Shown piece after piece: positions 17,121-26,100 of a stretch of DNA of 64,000 nucleotides. The DNA lies in assembly GCF_946480385.1 (NCBI RefSeq), contig NZ_CAMLJP010000005.1, positions 52,239 to 116,238 on the forward strand, read 5' to 3'. The notes beneath the pieces were generated by a model. That model worked only from the letters and a program-made list of their open reading frames with translations. It was not told the DNA's origin and searched no databases. Position numbers and translations under genes: made by a program. Every line of letters begins with the position of its first letter. The first letter of the stretch is position 1. Origin of the DNA: an uncultured Azospirillum sp. Lineage in GTDB: Bacteria; Pseudomonadota; Alphaproteobacteria; Azospirillales; Azospirillaceae.

Positions 17121-20100
17121 TGAAGCTCGGCATTTCCGGGGTGTTGACGCGGACCTTCATCCGCTCGCCCCTGACCCCCCTGCTGCTGCTGGCCTCGCTG
17201 GTGGTCGGCGCCGTCGCGCTGATGTCGCTGCCGCGCGAGGAGGAACCGCAGATCAGCGTGCCGATGGTGGACATCCTGGTCCGCGCCGACGGGCTGAAGG
17301 CCGACGACGCGGTCGAGCTGGTGACCAAGCCGCTGGAGGAGATCGTCAAGGGCATCGACGGGGTCGAGCACACCTACAGCCAGACGATGGACGACCGGGT
17401 GGTGGTGACCGCCCGCTTCCTGGTCGGCACCTCGTCCGACGACGCCATCCTGCGCGTGCACGAGAAGGTGCGCGCCAACATGAACCGCATCCCGCTCGGC
17501 ATTCCGGAACCGCTGATCGTCGGGCGCGGCATCAACGACGTGGCGATCCTGACTCTGACGCTGGCGCCCAAGCCGGAGGAGGCGGGGCGCTGGACCGACA
17601 CCGCGCTGCACGGCGTCGCCGACGAACTGCTGGCCCAGCTGGTCCAGGTCGAGGATGTCGGCAAGAGCTACATCGTCGGCGGCCGGCCCGACCAGATCCG
17701 GGTGGAGCCGGACCCGGAAAAGCTGGCGCTGTTCGGGGTGACGCTGAACCAGCTGGTCGACAAGGTGAAGAACGCCAACCGGTCCTTCATCGTCGGATCG
17801 GTGCGCGACAAGGGCGGCAGCCTGCCGGTGGTGGCGGGCCAGACCCTGCAGGGAACGGCGGACATCGGCCTGCTGCTGGTCACCACCCGCGACGGACGCC
17901 CGGTCTATGTCAAGGACGTGGCCGACATCGTCGTCGGCTCGCGGCCCGACGACAGCATGGCCTGGACGATGACGCCGGACGGCAAGGGCGGGCTGGTCCG
18001 CACCCCGGCCGTCACCCTCGCCATCGCCAAGCGGGCCGGCGCCAACGCCGTCACCATCGCCGAGCGCGTGCTGGAGCGCGTCCACGCCATCGAGAGGGAG
18101 TCGCTGCCGAAGGGACTGACGCTGACCGTCACCCGCAATTACGGCGAGACCGCCAACGAGAAGGTGAACGAGCTGCTGTTCCATCTGGCGCTCGCCACCG
18201 TCACCATCGTCGCGCTGATCGTGCTGGCCATCGGCTGGCGCGAGGGCATCGTGACGCTGATCGTCATCCCGACCACGATCCTGCTGACCATGTTCGCGTC
18301 CTGGCTGATGGGCTACACCATCAACCGGGTCAGCCTGTTCGCCCTGATCTTCTCCATCGGCATCCTGGTGGACGACGCCATCGTCGTGGTCGAGAACATC
18401 GACCGGCATTGGGCGATGAAGGATGGCCGGTCCAAGGTGCAGGCCGCCATCGAGGCGGTGGCCGAGGTCGGCAACCCCACCATCATCGCCACCCTGACCG
18501 TCATCGCCGCCCTGCTGCCGATGATGTTCGTGTCCGGCCTGATGGGGCCGTATATGAGCCCGATCCCCGCCAACGCGTCGGCGGCGATGGTGTTCAGCTT
18601 CTTCGTCGCCATGGTGCTGACGCCCTGGCTGATGGTGAAGCTGCGGCCCGGCGACACGCCGGCGGCGGGGCATGGCGGCGGTGGCCATGAGGGTGGCCAT
18701 GAAGGCGGCGGCGCGCTGGGGCGGATGTATCTGGCGGTGGCGCGGCCGCTGATCCGCAGCAAGCGGCGGGCCTGGATTTTCCTGCTGGTGGTGGGGGTCG
18801 CGACCCTGGCTTCGACCACGCTGTTCTATACCAAGGACGTGGCGGTGAAGCTGCTGCCCTTCGACAACAAGTCGGAACTGCAGGTCGTCGTCGATCTGCC
18901 GCACGGCGCCTCGCCGGAGGAGACCGAGCGCGTGCTGCTGAACGCGGCGCGGGCGATCGCCGACCTGCCGGAGCTGGAAAGCGTCCAGGCCTACAGCGGC
19001 ACCGCCTCCCCCTTCAACTTCAACGGTCTGGTCAGGCATTACTATCTGCGCGACCAGCCGGAGCAGGGCGATCTGCAGGTGAACCTCGCGCCGAAGGGCG
19101 AGCGCAGCCGAAGCAGCCACGAGATCGCGCTCGACGTCCGCGCCCGCCTGAAATCGGTGGCGGTGCCGGACGGCACGACGGTCAAGGTGGTCGAGGTGCC
19201 GCCCGGCCCGCCGGTGCTCTCCACCCTGCTGGTCGAGGTCTACGGCCCCGACGCGGCGACGCGTCAGAAGGCGGCGCACATCGTCGAGGACGCCTTCCGC
19301 GGCGTCGACTTCATCGTCGACGTCGACAACACCGTCCGGCCGCCCGGCGAGCGGCTGCGCTTCGCGCTCGACCATGAAAGCCTGGAGTTCCATGGCGTCG
19401 AGGAGCAGGCGGTCTACGACACCTTGCAGGCGCTGGTCGGCGGTGTGCCGGTCGGCTATTCCCACCGCGGCGCCGGGCGCAATCCCATCGAGATCGCGGT
19501 GCAGCTGCCAAAATCGGGCCTGTTCCTGTCCGAGCGCATCCTCGCCACGCCGGTGCCGGGTGCGCGCGGAACCGTGGAATTGGGCGACCTCGTCACCATG
19601 ACGCGGGAGCCGGCCTCCTACCCGCTGTTCCGCCGCAACGGCCGCTATGCCGAGATGGTGATGGCCGACCTCGCCGGCCGGTTCGAGGCGCCGATCTACG
19701 GCATGCTGGCGGTGCAGGACCGCTTGAAGCAGGTCGATTGGAAGGCCGCCGGTCTGGGGGCGGAGCCTGAAATCCTGCTGCACGGCCAGCCCGAGGACCA
19801 GAGCAAGCCGGCGCTGCTGTGGGAGGGCGAATGGGAGATCACCTATGTCACCTTCCGCGACATGGGCGCGGCCTTCGGCGTGGCGATCCTCGGCATCTAT
19901 CTGCTGGTGGTCGGCCAGTTCGGCAGCTTCAAGCTTCCGCTGGTGATCCTGGTGCCGGTGCCGCTGACGCTGATCGGCATCGTGCTCGGCCACTGGCTGT
20001 TCGGCGCGGCCTTCACCGCGACCTCGATGATCGGCTTCATCGCGCTGGCCGGCATCATCGTCCGCAACTCCATCCTGCTGGTGGACTTTATCCGTCACCT

Positions 20101-20410
20101 GCGCGAGCGCGGGATGAGCGTGCGCGATGCGGTGCTGGAGGCGGGGGCGATCCGCTTCAAGCCGATCCTGCTGACGGCGGTCGCCGCGATGATCGGCGCG
20201 GCGTTCATCCTGACCGACCCGATCTTCCAGGGGCTGGCGATCTCGCTGCTGTTCGGGCTGCTCAGCTCCACGCTGCTGACGGTGCTGGTGATCCCGGCCA
20301 TCTACGTCGTGCTGCGCGGCGCCGCGCCCACCCTGCCGCCGCAGCGGGGGGAGAGGGTGGAGGGTCCGCAGGAAAAGACTGTGGCGGCGGGGGAACTGGT
20401 GGGGACATGA
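17120..20410 (+). CDS. RND efflux transporter (AcrB/HAE-type permease)
   Basis: Proton-driven inner-membrane pump, 1096 residues. N-terminal helix, docking segment, the TM4 region RVSLFALIFSIGILVDDAIVVVEN with its paired acidic residues, and the repeat in the second half (GFIALAGIIVRNSILLVDFI). A His/Gly-rich stretch (GHGGGGHEGGHEGG, about residues 516-530) lies in the cytoplasmic loop between the two halves and could bind metal. No outer-membrane TolC gene is adjacent. The substrate is unknown; linkage to sqr suggests a sulfur-related or thiol-conjugate cargo. Confidence 0.92.
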   Translation: MKLGISGVLTRTFIRSPLTPLLLLASLVVGAVALMSLPREEEPQISVPMVDILVRADGLKADDAVELVTKPLEEIVKGIDGVEHTYSQTMDDRVVVTARFLVGTSSDDAILRVHEKVRANMNRIPLGIPEPLIVGRGINDVAILTLTLAPKPEEAGRWTDTALHGVADELLAQLVQVEDVGKSYIVGGRPDQIRVEPDPEKLALFGVTLNQLVDKVKNANRSFIVGSVRDKGGSLPVVAGQTLQGTADIGLLLVTTRDGRPVYVKDVADIVVGSRPDDSMAWTMTPDGKGGLVRTPAVTLAIAKRAGANAVTIAERVLERVHAIERESLPKGLTLTVTRNYGETANEKVNELLFHLALATVTIVALIVLAIGWREGIVTLIVIPTTILLTMFASWLMGYTINRVSLFALIFSIGILVDDAIVVVENIDRHWAMKDGRSKVQAAIEAVAEVGNPTIIATLTVIAALLPMMFVSGLMGPYMSPIPANASAAMVFSFFVAMVLTPWLMVKLRPGDTPAAGHGGGGHEGGHEGGGALGRMYLAVARPLIRSKRRAWIFLLVVGVATLASTTLFYTKDVAVKLLPFDNKSELQVVVDLPHGASPEETERVLLNAARAIADLPELESVQAYSGTASPFNFNGLVRHYYLRDQPEQGDLQVNLAPKGERSRSSHEIALDVRARLKSVAVPDGTTVKVVEVPPGPPVLSTLLVEVYGPDAATRQKAAHIVEDAFRGVDFIVDVDNTVRPPGERLRFALDHESLEFHGVEEQAVYDTLQALVGGVPVGYSHRGAGRNPIEIAVQLPKSGLFLSERILATPVPGARGTVELGDLVTMTREPASYPLFRRNGRYAEMVMADLAGRFEAPIYGMLAVQDRLKQVDWKAAGLGAEPEILLHGQPEDQSKPALLWEGEWEITYVTFRDMGAAFGVAILGIYLLVVGQFGSFKLPLVILVPVPLTLIGIVLGHWLFGAAFTATSMIGFIALAGIIVRNSILLVDFIRHLRERGMSVRDAVLEAGAIRFKPILLTAVAAMIGAAFILTDPIFQGLAISLLFGLLSSTLLTVLVIPAIYVVLRGAAPTLPPQRGERVEGPQEKTVAAGELVGT

Positions 20411-20424
20411 GGGGGCGATAAATG

Positions 20425-20576
20425 CCCTCTCCCGCCCCGGGAGAGGGAGGGGACCCACGAAATGGGGAGGGTGAGGGGTATTCCAAGGAACCATGCGGTT
20501 CGTGATTCTTGCATCCCCCCTCACCCTTCCCACCGCTTTGCGGCGGGCCCCTTCCCTCTCCCGGGGCGGGAGAGGG
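20425..20576. repeat. Intergenic palindromic repeat element, copy 2
   Basis: About 152 bp with the same complementary ends as the element at 7488-7629 (CCCTCTCCCGCCCCGGGAGAGGG left, CCCTCTCCCGGGGCGGGAGAGGG right) and an inner CCGCTTTGCGGCGGG hairpin. It lies between the convergent RND and ArsR genes and may act as a bidirectional transcription barrier. Confidence 0.7.
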
Positions 20577-20582
20577 AGGTCC

Positions 20583-20948
20583 CTACGCCTCTGAATCGCC
20601 GGACGCGCAGAACAGGTGGTAGAGGTCGCCCAGGATCGGGCGCACCCGGTCGGAGCCGATGCGGTAATGGATCGCGGTGCCCTGCCGCCGGGTGGCGACC
20701 AGCCCCTCCTCGCGCAGCTTGGCGAGATGCTGGGACAGGTTGGATTGCGACAGGCCGAGGCGGCGCACCAGCTCGCCAACCTGCATCTCGCCCTCCAGAA
20801 GGCTGCACAGGATCATCAGTCGGTGGCGGCTGGCGATGGAGCGCAGGAAGCCTTCCGCCTCCGCGGCCCGTGCTTCGAAATCGGCAGCCTCGAAGTCCGG
20901 GGTATTGAGTGCCGTGTCGCCCAGCGTTGAGGTCATCGCCTGGACCAT
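20583..20948 (-). CDS. Second ArsR-family regulator with SqrR/BigR-type cysteine pair
   Basis: 121 residues; winged helix with RLGLSQSNLSQHLAKLREEGLV. Cysteines 48 (LMILCSLLEGEM) and 114 (LYHLFCASGD) are again 66 residues apart, the spacing of SqrR/BigR. ATG at 20948 or internal ATG at 20936. It is convergent with the RND gene and has its own TTAG-N6-CTAA palindrome 23 bp upstream, suggesting autoregulation and possible cross-talk with the first ArsR. Confidence 0.85.
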   Translation of the reverse strand: MVQAMTSTLGDTALNTPDFEAADFEARAAEAEGFLRSIASRHRLMILCSLLEGEMQVGELVRRLGLSQSNLSQHLAKLREEGLVATRRQGTAIHYRIGSDRVRPILGDLYHLFCASGDSEA

Positions 20949-20970
20949 CCTGATACCGGAAATCGCAAAA

Positions 20971-20984
20971 TTAGCTTAATCTAA
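20971..20984. promoter_or_regulatory. ArsR-type operator candidate (TTAG-CTTAAT-CTAA)
   Basis: A 14-bp inverted repeat in an AT-rich patch upstream of the second ArsR gene, of the same form as the site at 15947-15960. Confidence 0.55.
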
Positions 20985-21037
20985 AATACATCTTGGCCCC
21001 ACCGGTTCAAGGGATTTGTCGGGACGGAACGGCCGGC

Positions 21038-21292
21038 TCAGCCGGTTCGCCGCAGCGACAGGCCCGACGCGGCGATGCGGAAGCCGCCGTCCGGCGTCGG
21101 CTCCACCGTTTCGCCGCCGTCCAGGCGATAGCTCTTGCTCTCCGGAACCCAGCCGGCGGGCCCGCGGAAGGTCACCATCTGGATGAAACTGGTCGTCTCG
21201 ACCACGGCATGGGTGCTGCCGTCCTCGGCCGTCGCCTCGAAGCGGTCCGTTTCCATCTCCTGACGCAAAGGCATCGGCCTGCTCCCTCCCAC
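21038..21292 (-). CDS. Conserved hypothetical small protein
   Basis: 84 residues (or 78 from the internal ATG at residue 7). Soluble, no signal. The pattern METDRFEATAEDGSTHAVVE... SYRLDGGETVEPTPDGGFRI resembles a small, widespread, uncharacterised beta-rich family. It sits 89 bp upstream of the second ArsR gene on the same strand, so co-expression is possible. No function can be given. Confidence 0.65.
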   Translation of the reverse strand: MGGSRPMPLRQEMETDRFEATAEDGSTHAVVETTSFIQMVTFRGPAGWVPESKSYRLDGGETVEPTPDGGFRIAASGLSLRRTG

Positions 21293-21437
21293 ATCCGCAG
21301 CGGCCCATAGCCTGCCACGGGGCCGCCGAAGCGAGCCATTAGTTTAATTTGTACCTTTCGCGAGGAAAGCTCGTTTGTTCGCGCACCCCCGGCTTTTTAT
21401 CGTCCGGCCATCGCAACAGCGGAAAACGGGGTTGGAG

Positions 21438-22343
21438 ATGATCGAAAGACGGGGATTCTTGGCGGCGACGGGCGGGGTTCTGCTGCTGTCGGCGGCAGGG
21501 GCGGCTGCTGCGGAAAGCAAGAAGAGCAAGGCTGGCAACGCGTCCGGCAGCGATGCGCTGGCCGGGAAGATGACGGAGCTGGAGGCCCGCAGCGGCGGCC
21601 GGCTCGGTGTCGCGGTGCTCGACAGCGGGAACGGCAAGCTGCATGGCTGGCGCGGGGACGAGCAGTTTCCGATGTGCAGCACCTTCAAATTTCTATTGGC
21701 TGCCGCCGTCCTGAAGACTGTGGACCAGGGCAAGGACCGGCTGGACCGGCGGATCCCGGTGACCAAGGCCGATCTGGTGCCCTATGCGCCCTTCGCCGAA
21801 ACCCGGCTGAACGGCACGCCGCCAACGGTGGCCGAACTGTGCGAGGCGGCGCTGACGCTCAGCGACAATGTCGCGGCCAACCTGCTGCTGCCGGGCATCG
21901 GCAACCCGGCCGGCCTCACCGCCTTCATGCGGGGCATCGGCGACAAGACCACCCGGCTGGACCGCAACGAGCCGACGCTGAACACCGCGATCCCCGGCGA
22001 TCCGCGCGACACCACCACGCCCGCCGCCATGGTGCGCAGCATGGAGCGCATCCTGGTCGGCGACGTGCTGCGGCCGGACTCCCGCCGGCAGTTGATCGAC
22101 TGGATGGTCGCCAACAAGACCGGCGACAAGCGCCTGCGCGCCGGGCTGCCGGCCGGCTGGCGGGTGGGGGACAAGACGGGGACCGGCACCAACGGCACCG
22201 CCAACGACATCGCCATCGTCTGGCCGGAAGGCCGTGCGCCGCTGCTGGTCGCCTGCTATCTGACGCAGACGGCGGAGGGCTTCAAGCAGCAGGACTCCAT
22301 CCATGCCGAGGTGGCGCGGGCGGTGGCCGGGTTGATCGGCTGA
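21438..22343 (+). CDS. Class A beta-lactamase with Tat-type signal
   Basis: 301-residue serine beta-lactamase acting in the periplasm. N-terminus MIERRGFLAATGG is a twin-arginine signal. All catalytic motifs are present: STFK (81-84, Ser70-Lys73), SDN (142-144), E178-P-T-L-N (Glu166 region) and KTG (246-248). A cysteine precedes the active serine as in several carbapenemases (Cys69), but the partner at position 238 is glycine, so that disulfide cannot form. ATG 21438 follows TTGGAG. No AmpR-type regulator is adjacent. The substrate range cannot be told. Confidence 0.93.
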   Translation: MIERRGFLAATGGVLLLSAAGAAAAESKKSKAGNASGSDALAGKMTELEARSGGRLGVAVLDSGNGKLHGWRGDEQFPMCSTFKFLLAAAVLKTVDQGKDRLDRRIPVTKADLVPYAPFAETRLNGTPPTVAELCEAALTLSDNVAANLLLPGIGNPAGLTAFMRGIGDKTTRLDRNEPTLNTAIPGDPRDTTTPAAMVRSMERILVGDVLRPDSRRQLIDWMVANKTGDKRLRAGLPAGWRVGDKTGTGTNGTANDIAIVWPEGRAPLLVACYLTQTAEGFKQQDSIHAEVARAVAGLIG

Positions 22344-22349
22344 GCTGTC

Positions 22350-22547
22350 TTAAGCGGGAGATGCCGGCGCCGGCTGCGGCGGCTGCGAAGCCTGGGCCCA
22401 CCGCACGATGGACCGCACGGCGTTCAGGGCGTGGACGTTGTCCTGAATGTGGAAATGTCGCCGCAACTCGACGACCGCCGCCCACTCGCCGCTCTCGTGA
22501 AACGCCTTCTGGATTGCGGCGGCTTCATCCTGGCTGACGCTGAACAT
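22350..22547 (-). CDS. Small hypothetical protein
   Basis: 65 residues starting MFSVSQDEAAAIQKAFHES; helical and hydrophilic, with a Pro/Ala-rich end. No domain recognised. It converges on the beta-lactamase gene with a 6-bp gap. Support is composition and the coding-like start only. Confidence 0.5.
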   Translation of the reverse strand: MFSVSQDEAAAIQKAFHESGEWAAVVELRRHFHIQDNVHALNAVRSIVRWAQASQPPQPAPASPA

Positions 22548-22636
22548 CCGAACCTCATGGCCGACCTTGCGACCTTCGCCGCCGATCATGCACCGGCGGG
22601 GAACAAGGTTGCAAGGGCACCGATGGTCGGGTCATG

Positions 22637-23554
22637 TCAGTTGGCGGAAAATGGATGGTCGGCGGCATAGGCGGCGATCCGGCCGGCCAGATGGTCGGCC
22701 AGCGCATCGACCCGCAAGGGGCGGCGGCGGCCCGAGGCGAACAGCAGCTGGAGCGGGGAATCCTCGTCGCTCCACTCCGTCAGCAGCGGGCGCAGGCGTC
22801 CGGCGGTGACGTCGGCCGCGACATCCAGCCAGGATTTGTGGGCAATGCCGCAGCCGGCCAGCGCCCAGTCGCGCAGCACGGCGCCGTCGTCGGTGGCGCG
22901 GTCGGCCTCCACGACGATGCTGCGCTCGCCCGCCGGCCCGGCAAAGCGCCAGCGATTCAACGGCTCCTGGCCGCGCAGCAGGACGAGGCAGCGGTGGCCG
23001 CGCAGATCCTCCGGCACGGCGGGGGTGCCGTGCGCCTCCAGATAGGCGGGTGAGGCCACCGGAACCCGGCGCGACGGCGCCATCCGCCGCCGGACGAAGG
23101 CGGAGTCCGGCAGGGCGCCATAGCGCAGCGCACAGTCGAGGTCGTCGCGCAGCAGGTCGGCCAGATGATCGCCCAGCAGCAGGGTGATGCGGATGGCCGG
23201 ATGGCGGTCGTGGAACTCGTCCAGCCACGGCCGCAGGACCGTCCGGCCGAAATCCGACGGCGCCGCCAGTCGCACCGGCCCGGCGAAGCGGCTGCGGTCG
23301 CCGGCCAGCCGTTCGGCCGCCGCGTCCAGCTGTTCCAGCGCCTGCCGGCAACTGGCGAGATAGGCGGCGCCGGCATCGGTCGGGCGGACGCTGCGGGTCG
23401 AGCGCTCGAATAGGCGGGCGCCCAGCGCCTGCTCGATCCGTTTCAGCGCGGCGCTTGCCGTCGCCGGCAGCAGGCCGAGCTGCCGCGCCGCCGCCGACAG
23501 GTTGCCATGCTCCGCGACGGCAAGCAGCAGGCGGAGGTCGTCGAGCGCGATCAT
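22637..23554 (-). CDS. LysR-family transcriptional regulator
   Basis: 305 residues. Winged helix at the N-terminus (LLLAVAEHGNLSAAARQLGLLPATASAALKRIEQALGARLFER) and a periplasmic-binding-protein-like effector domain from about residue 90 (GPVRLAAPSDFGR). ATG 23554; a TTG two codons upstream is possible. Divergent from the SnoaL-SDR-OYE operon, which it probably controls in the usual LysR manner. Confidence 0.92.
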   Translation of the reverse strand: MIALDDLRLLLAVAEHGNLSAAARQLGLLPATASAALKRIEQALGARLFERSTRSVRPTDAGAAYLASCRQALEQLDAAAERLAGDRSRFAGPVRLAAPSDFGRTVLRPWLDEFHDRHPAIRITLLLGDHLADLLRDDLDCALRYGALPDSAFVRRRMAPSRRVPVASPAYLEAHGTPAVPEDLRGHRCLVLLRGQEPLNRWRFAGPAGERSIVVEADRATDDGAVLRDWALAGCGIAHKSWLDVAADVTAGRLRPLLTEWSDEDSPLQLLFASGRRRPLRVDALADHLAGRIAAYAADHPFSAN

Positions 23555-23678
23555 CGTCAAATCCTGTTTGGCAATATCTCAAAATCAGCGTGGATTATGT
23601 CCAGGAACGCGGAGGGACACAATGAGGCCCGACGCAAGAGGGATGGCAACCGCCGCCCTGTTTTCTGGAGACCGTCCC

Positions 23679-24236
23679 ATGACCAGTCCGATCACCACCC
23701 GAACCAAAGGCCGCTTCGCCGGCGGTGCGCTGTCGCTCATCGTCGCTTTGGCCGCCGCCTCCCTTCCGATGGGACCGGCGACGGCGGCGGAGGCGCTGCC
23801 GCAGCCCGCCCATCTGGCCGGCGATGCCGCATCGCCGACCGTGCTGGCCGCGCGCCGCTATGCCGCCTTCTGGAACAGCGGGGACGACGCCTTCGCCCGC
23901 GCCGCGCTGGCGCCGGGCTTCACCGACCGCACGCTGCCGCCGGGCCGTCCGCAGGGCATCGACGGGCCGTTGCAGGCCTCCCGCGCCTTCCGCGCCGTGG
24001 TTCCAGACCTCACCGCCGACATCGAGGACATGGTGGCGGACGGCGACCGGGTGGCGGTGCATCTGCGCTTCCGCGGCCACTTCACCGGGCGCTTCGGGGA
24101 GGCCCAGGGCAGCGGCCAGACGGTGGATTTCCAGGCCTTCGACCTCTACCGCGTGGCGGACGGCCGCATCGCCGAGAATTGGCATTTGGAAGACAATCTG
24201 ACGCTGCTGCGGCAGCTCGGCATCGTCACGCAGTGA
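23679..24236 (+). CDS. Secreted SnoaL-like / ester cyclase-type protein
   Basis: 185 residues. Signal peptide (ALSLIVALAAASLPMGPATAAEA) followed by a NTF2/SnoaL fold: YAAFWNSGDDAFARAALAPGF, VPDLTADIEDMVADGDRVAVHLRFRG and IAENWHLEDNLTLLRQLG. SnoaL-like proteins are small cyclases or hydratases, or merely bind ligands. ATG 23679 has GGAG 8 bp upstream. First gene of a three-gene operon opposite LysR. Confidence 0.82.
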   Translation: MTSPITTRTKGRFAGGALSLIVALAAASLPMGPATAAEALPQPAHLAGDAASPTVLAARRYAAFWNSGDDAFARAALAPGFTDRTLPPGRPQGIDGPLQASRAFRAVVPDLTADIEDMVADGDRVAVHLRFRGHFTGRFGEAQGSGQTVDFQAFDLYRVADGRIAENWHLEDNLTLLRQLGIVTQ

Positions 24237-24247
24237 GGGCGGGCAAC

Positions 24248-24988
24248 ATGGACAGGAATGAAAAATCCGCGGGTGCCGCAGCGCTGGCGGGCCGCAGTGT
24301 GGTGGTCATCGGCGGCGGCTCCGGCATCGGCGGGGCGGTGGCCGCGGCGGCGCGCGGGCAGGGGGCACGGGTGGTCATTGCCGGCCATGACGCCGCGAGG
24401 ACCCGCATCGCCGCCGAGGCTTTGGGGGTCGAGGGGCTGGCCGCCGACCTGGGCGACCGCGCCAGCCTGGACGCCCTGTTCCGCGGCGTCGGCAGCCTCG
24501 ACCATCTGGTGGTGACCGCAGGGCCGCAGATCGGCTCCCCCGCCTTCGCGCAGCTCGACCTCGCCGCCGCCCGGCGGGCTTTCGACGTGAAGCTGTGGGG
24601 GGCGGCGGAGGCGGTCCAGGCGGCGCTGCCGCATCTGGCGTCGGACGGGTCGGTGACGCTGACCTCCGGCCTGCTGTCGCGCAAGACGAGCGCTGGGTCG
24701 CTGACCAAGACGGTGATGAACGCCGCCGTCGAAGCACTGGGCAAGGCATTGGCGAAGGAGCTGGCGCCGCTGCGGGTCAATGTGGTGTCGCCGGGCGTGA
24801 CGGCGACGGAGAATTGGCGGGCCATCCCGGTGGCCGAGCGCGACGCCTTCTTTGCGAAGGTCGGGGCCGGGCTGCCGGTCGGCCGCGTTGGCCGCGCGGA
24901 GGAGATGGCCGCGGCCTTCCTGTTCGCGATGACCATAGGTTTCGTCACCGGATCGGTGGTCGACGTCGATGGCGGAGGCCTGCTGTGA
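24248..24988 (+). CDS. SDR-family oxidoreductase lacking the canonical Tyr-Lys pair
   Basis: 246-residue Rossmann protein with the NAD(P) loop GGGSGIGG and the NAG-like TAGPQIG. At the catalytic position, classical SDRs have YxxxK before AAVEAL; here the aligned residues are K and N (KTVMNAAVEALGKAL). Subfamilies without the tyrosine exist, so it may still reduce a substrate by another route or act otherwise. Stop overlaps the following GTG start. Confidence 0.88.
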   Translation: MDRNEKSAGAAALAGRSVVVIGGGSGIGGAVAAAARGQGARVVIAGHDAARTRIAAEALGVEGLAADLGDRASLDALFRGVGSLDHLVVTAGPQIGSPAFAQLDLAAARRAFDVKLWGAAEAVQAALPHLASDGSVTLTSGLLSRKTSAGSLTKTVMNAAVEALGKALAKELAPLRVNVVSPGVTATENWRAIPVAERDAFFAKVGAGLPVGRVGRAEEMAAAFLFAMTIGFVTGSVVDVDGGGLL

Positions 24989-26097
24989 GCGGATCCCTGT
25001 TCTCCCCCTACCGGCTGGACGGGCTGGAACTGCCCAACCGCATCGTGATGGCGCCGATGACTCGTGCCCGCGCCGGCGAGGACGAGGTGCCGTCGGATCT
25101 CGCCCCGGCCTATTATGCGCAGCGCGCCGGCGCCGGGCTGATCGTGACCGAGGCGACCCAGATCGGCCCCGGCGCCAAGGGCTACTCGCGGACGCCGGGG
25201 CTTTACACGCCGGCGCAAATCGCCGCCTGGACAGCGGTGACCGATGCCGTGCATCGGCGCGGCGGGCGCATCGTGGCGCAGCTGTGGCACACCGGGCGGG
25301 TGTCGCATCCGATGTTCCACGGCGGGGCGAAGCCGCCGGCTCCCTCGGCGATCCTGCCGGTCGACACCGCGATATGGGCGGTGGGGCCGGACGGGACCGG
25401 CGGCATGGTGCCCTGCGTCGAGCCGCGGGAGATGGACGGGGCGGAGATCGCCACGACCGTCGGCCAGTTCGCCGCCGCCGCCGCGCATGCGGTTGCCGCC
25501 GGATTCGATGGGGTCGAGCTGCATGCCGCCAACGGCTATCTGATCGAACAATTCCTGCGTGACGGCAGCAACCGGCGGACCGACCGCTATGGCGGGTCGG
25601 TGGACAACCGCCTGCGGTTCCTGACCGAGGTGGTGGAGGCGGTGACCGCCGCCATCGGGGCGGAGCGCACCGGCGTGCGCCTGTCGCCGCTGATCACGCT
25701 GAAGGGGATGAGCGACGGCGATCCCTACGGCCTGTTCACCCGGGTGATCGACCGGCTGGAGGCGCTGGGCGTCGCGCGGCTGCATTTCGCCGAAGATGAC
25801 TGGGACAACGGCACGCCCCTGCCGATGGAGTGGCGCAAGGCTTGGCGGGAGAGGTTCCGCGGCACCATCATCGTTGCCGGCCGCTATACGGTGGAGCGGG
25901 CGGAGGCGCTGCTGGATGCCGGGCTGGTCGATCTGGTCGCCTTCGGCCGGCCCTTCGTCGCCAACCCGGACCTGCCGGAGCGCCTGCGCCGCGGCCTGCC
26001 GCTGGCGGAATTCCGCGCCGACAGCCTGTTCGGCGGCGGGGCGGCGGGCTACACCGATTATCCCGCCATTCGTCCCGCTGCCGCTTCCGCCGGTTGA
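24985..26097 (+). CDS. NADH:flavin oxidoreductase / old yellow enzyme
   Basis: 370-residue FMN enzyme reducing activated C=C bonds. Shows NRIVMAPMTRARA, IVAQLWHTGRVSH, the substrate-binding H-x-x-N in ELHAANGYLIEQFLRDGSNRRTD and the FMN phosphate-binding end VDLVAFGRPFVANPDL. GTG 24985 overlaps the SDR stop (GTGA). Last gene of the SnoaL-SDR-OYE operon; together they could handle a reactive enone or quinone. Confidence 0.92.
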   Translation: MSGSLFSPYRLDGLELPNRIVMAPMTRARAGEDEVPSDLAPAYYAQRAGAGLIVTEATQIGPGAKGYSRTPGLYTPAQIAAWTAVTDAVHRRGGRIVAQLWHTGRVSHPMFHGGAKPPAPSAILPVDTAIWAVGPDGTGGMVPCVEPREMDGAEIATTVGQFAAAAAHAVAAGFDGVELHAANGYLIEQFLRDGSNRRTDRYGGSVDNRLRFLTEVVEAVTAAIGAERTGVRLSPLITLKGMSDGDPYGLFTRVIDRLEALGVARLHFAEDDWDNGTPLPMEWRKAWRERFRGTIIVAGRYTVERAEALLDAGLVDLVAFGRPFVANPDLPERLRRGLPLAEFRADSLFGGGAAGYTDYPAIRPAAASAG

Positions 26098-26100
26098 GGC

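Noticed and set aside
17015..20779. A 1254-codon open frame on the minus strand
   Set aside because: It is fully antisense to the RND permease and its composition (His/Arg/Gln-rich) is that of a shadow frame in GC-rich DNA; no domain is visible.
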